Source of the DNA: Blautia sp.
Lineage (GTDB): Bacteria > Bacillota > Clostridia > Lachnospirales > Lachnospiraceae
DNA: 7,755 nucleotides
Assembly: GCA_017420455.1 (NCBI GenBank)
Contig: JAFOJB010000206.1
Location: forward strand, 1 to 7,755
Direction of reading: 5' to 3'
This document shows, in pieces, positions 6,723 to 7,755 of this stretch. A program made the position numbers and the translations under genes. The notes under the pieces were generated by a model, which was not told the DNA's origin, made no database searches, and saw only the letters and a program-made list of their open reading frames with translations. Each line of letters begins with the position of its first letter. Position 1 is the stretch's first letter.

Positions 6723-7522
6723 TAAGAGATATTACTGTGGGCCAGTATTATCCGGCAGAGTCTGTGCTTCACGGGCTGGACCCCCGGACAAAGCTTTTCG
6801 GCGTACTGGTATTTATCATCTCCGTGTTTGTTTTTCGGACTTTCCCCGGCTATCTGGTGGCAACCATATTTCTGGTGGGCATGATCGCCCTCTGTAAAGT
6901 GCCGCCCAGCTTTATTTTCCGGGGACTGAAACCGATTCTGTTCATTCTTGCCCTTACCATGGTCTTCAATGTCCTGCTGACCCCGGGAGAAATCCTGTGG
7001 CAGTGGAAATTTCTCCGGATCACCCGGGAAGGCCTTGTACTGGCGGCAAAGATGGCGATCCGCCTGGTATATCTGGTAATCGGTTCTTCGATCCTTACGC
7101 TGACAACCACGCCGAACCAGCTGACAAGCGGTATGGAAAGAGCCTTCCGTCCGCTGAACAGGCTCCATGTGCCGGTACATGAGGTGGCCATGATGATGTC
7201 TATCGCCCTTCGCTTCATCCCGATCCTTCTGGAGGAAACGGACAAGATCATGAAAGCCCAGATCGCCAGAGGCGCAGACTTCGAGACGGGAAATATCATT
7301 CAGAAGGCGAAAAACATGGTGCCGCTTCTGGTACCGCTTTTCATCTCCGCCTTCCGCCGGGCCAACGATCTGGCCATGGCCATGGAAGCCCGCTGTTATC
7401 ACGGGGGAGATGAACGAACCCAGATGAAACCCCTTGTTTACAGCGCGAAGGACCGTATTGCCTATCTCATTCTGCTGGCCTATCTGGCGGCTGCCATCCT
7501 TTTCCGGATCACCGGATGGTAA
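6719..7522 (+). CDS. ecfT: Energy-coupling factor transporter transmembrane protein EcfT
   Basis: EcfT is the membrane scaffold that links the EcfA1-EcfA2 ATPases to S components. The 267-residue product has the family length. It opens with a conserved soluble segment (HGLDPRTKL), then a hydrophobic pair around residues 31-60, further hydrophobic segments near 65-85 and 110-130, and a final membrane helix before the C terminus (IAYLILLAYLAAAILF). The two coupling-helix signatures that dock into the ATPases are ARG (183-185, in AQIARGADFETG) and ARC (224-226, in AMEARCYHGG). ARC in place of ARG at the second site is, as far as I recall, seen in other Firmicutes EcfT proteins, so I do not read it as a defect. 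The start overlaps the ecfA2 stop by 4 bases (ATGA). Together the three genes form a complete energizing module without its own S component. Confidence 0.95.
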   Translation: MIRDITVGQYYPAESVLHGLDPRTKLFGVLVFIISVFVFRTFPGYLVATIFLVGMIALCKVPPSFIFRGLKPILFILALTMVFNVLLTPGEILWQWKFLRITREGLVLAAKMAIRLVYLVIGSSILTLTTTPNQLTSGMERAFRPLNRLHVPVHEVAMMMSIALRFIPILLEETDKIMKAQIARGADFETGNIIQKAKNMVPLLVPLFISAFRRANDLAMAMEARCYHGGDERTQMKPLVYSAKDRIAYLILLAYLAAAILFRITGW

Positions 7523-7537
7523 AGCGGCATCTCGTAA

Positions 7538-7614
7538 TCCGATATTCCTGAAAACCAGCTGTTTCTGGTCCGGAAGATCAGAAGAAGGAATATAGCGGAC
7601 CGCAAGGATCCGCT
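7538..7614 (+). other. Structured RNA potential in the ecfT-truA spacer
   Basis: Three helices can be drawn. Helix 1 pairs TCCG+ATATTCCT (7538-7549) with AGGAATAT and CGGA (7586-7593, 7596-7599), leaving two bases bulged. Helix 2, nested inside, pairs TTCTGGTC (7563-7570) with GATCAGAA (7576-7583) around a 5-base loop, with one G-T wobble. Helix 3 pairs AGCGGACC (7594-7601) with GGATCCGCT (7606-7614) around a GCAA tetraloop with one bulged A. Helix 3 uses the CGGA that could also close helix 1, so the two partly compete. Only TTTC follows helix 3, so it is not a convincing terminator. It ends 7 bases before the truA ribosome binding site. A leader that tunes truA expression is an inference; no known riboswitch family is recognised. 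Confidence 0.4.
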
Positions 7615-7621
7615 TTCATCC

Positions 7622-7628
7622 GGGAGGG
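7622..7628 (+). promoter_or_regulatory. truA ribosome binding site (supports TTG start)
   Basis: GGGAGGG lies 9 bases before TTG 7638. The only nearby ATG (7630) is in another frame and terminates after three codons, so this site supports the rare TTG initiation of truA. Confidence 0.65.
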
Positions 7629-7637
7629 AATGAAGAC

Positions 7638-7755
7638 TTGAAAAGAATCGGGCTTGTTGTAGCATACGATGGTACGAATTACTGTGGATGGCAGATCCAG
7701 CCCAATGGCGTGACGATCCAGGGAATCCTGAATGAAACGCTTTCGGATCTTCTGG
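7638..7755 (+). CDS. truA: tRNA pseudouridine(38-40) synthase TruA, 5' part (continues past window)
   Basis: The first 39 codons read (M)KRIGLVVAYDGTNYCGWQIQPNGVTIQG, the hallmark TruA N terminus: a hydrophobic strand, then AYDGTxYxGWQxQ, then the TIQG/LE helix. TruA converts uridines 38-40 of the tRNA anticodon stem to pseudouridine in the cytoplasm. The catalytic Asp (in GRTDxGVHA) lies beyond the window and cannot be checked. The start is TTG, since no in-frame ATG or GTG fits and GGGAGGG is well placed. Following ecfT is the classic Firmicutes order. In the usual arrangement rplM and rpsI come next, which could be tested with more sequence. The gene is probably on the same transcript as ecfT, unless the 115-base spacer contains a promoter that I cannot see. 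Confidence 0.93.
   Translation, partial: MKRIGLVVAYDGTNYCGWQIQPNGVTIQGILNETLSDLL

Noticed and set aside
7594..7620. An intrinsic terminator after ecfT
   Set aside because: A stem with a GCAA loop is present, but only TTTC follows and there is no T-run, so I list it as RNA structure rather than a terminator.
1..7755. A novel defence, mobile or biosynthetic system
   Set aside because: Every gene is a recognised housekeeping family member with intact motifs. There are no integrases, transposases, repeats arrays or orphan genes in the window.

Overview
The window is a fully coding, plus-strand block from a Gram-positive Clostridia-type bacterium. A Lachnospiraceae-like genome with fairly GC-rich third codon positions is the best fit. 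The assignment rests on the clpP-clpX-lon-engB gene order, the Firmicutes form of the energy-coupling-factor (ECF) transporter core (EcfA1, EcfA2, EcfT) followed by truA, strong AGGAGG-type ribosome binding sites, and protein sequences that read as clostridial orthologues. I cannot name the genus from sequence alone.

Layout: the 3' end of clpP (1-330); a 191-base spacer with foldable RNA (331-521); clpX (522-1832); lon, touching clpX (start 1832 or, preferred, 1850; end 4174); a 136-base spacer (4175-4310); engB (4311-4964); ecfA1, starting inside engB (4930-5775); ecfA2, overlapping ecfA1 by 10 bases (5766-6722); ecfT, overlapping ecfA2 by 4 bases (6719-7522); a 115-base structured spacer (7523-7637); and the 5' end of truA on a TTG start (7638 to the window edge). 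I see no rRNA, tRNA, CRISPR array, insertion sequence, phage gene or attachment site, and no convincing intrinsic terminator.

The first half is an ATP-dependent proteolysis cluster: the ClpP peptidase, its ClpX unfoldase and the self-contained Lon protease, followed by the ribosome-assembly GTPase EngB. The second half is a complete ECF energizing module: two different ATPases plus the membrane scaffold that drives separately encoded vitamin- or metal-binding S components. No S component is visible here, so this is the shared (group II) arrangement. TruA, a tRNA pseudouridine synthase, follows. In many Firmicutes the ecfA1-ecfA2-ecfT-truA set sits behind the ribosomal protein genes (after rplQ, before rplM/rpsI). 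Here it is joined to engB by a 35-base overlap.

Every gene looks intact and conventional. I did not find an undescribed system. The items worth a second look are the engB-ecfA1 junction, C-terminal protein tails that encode the next gene's ribosome binding site, and three intergenic spacers with base-paired RNA potential.
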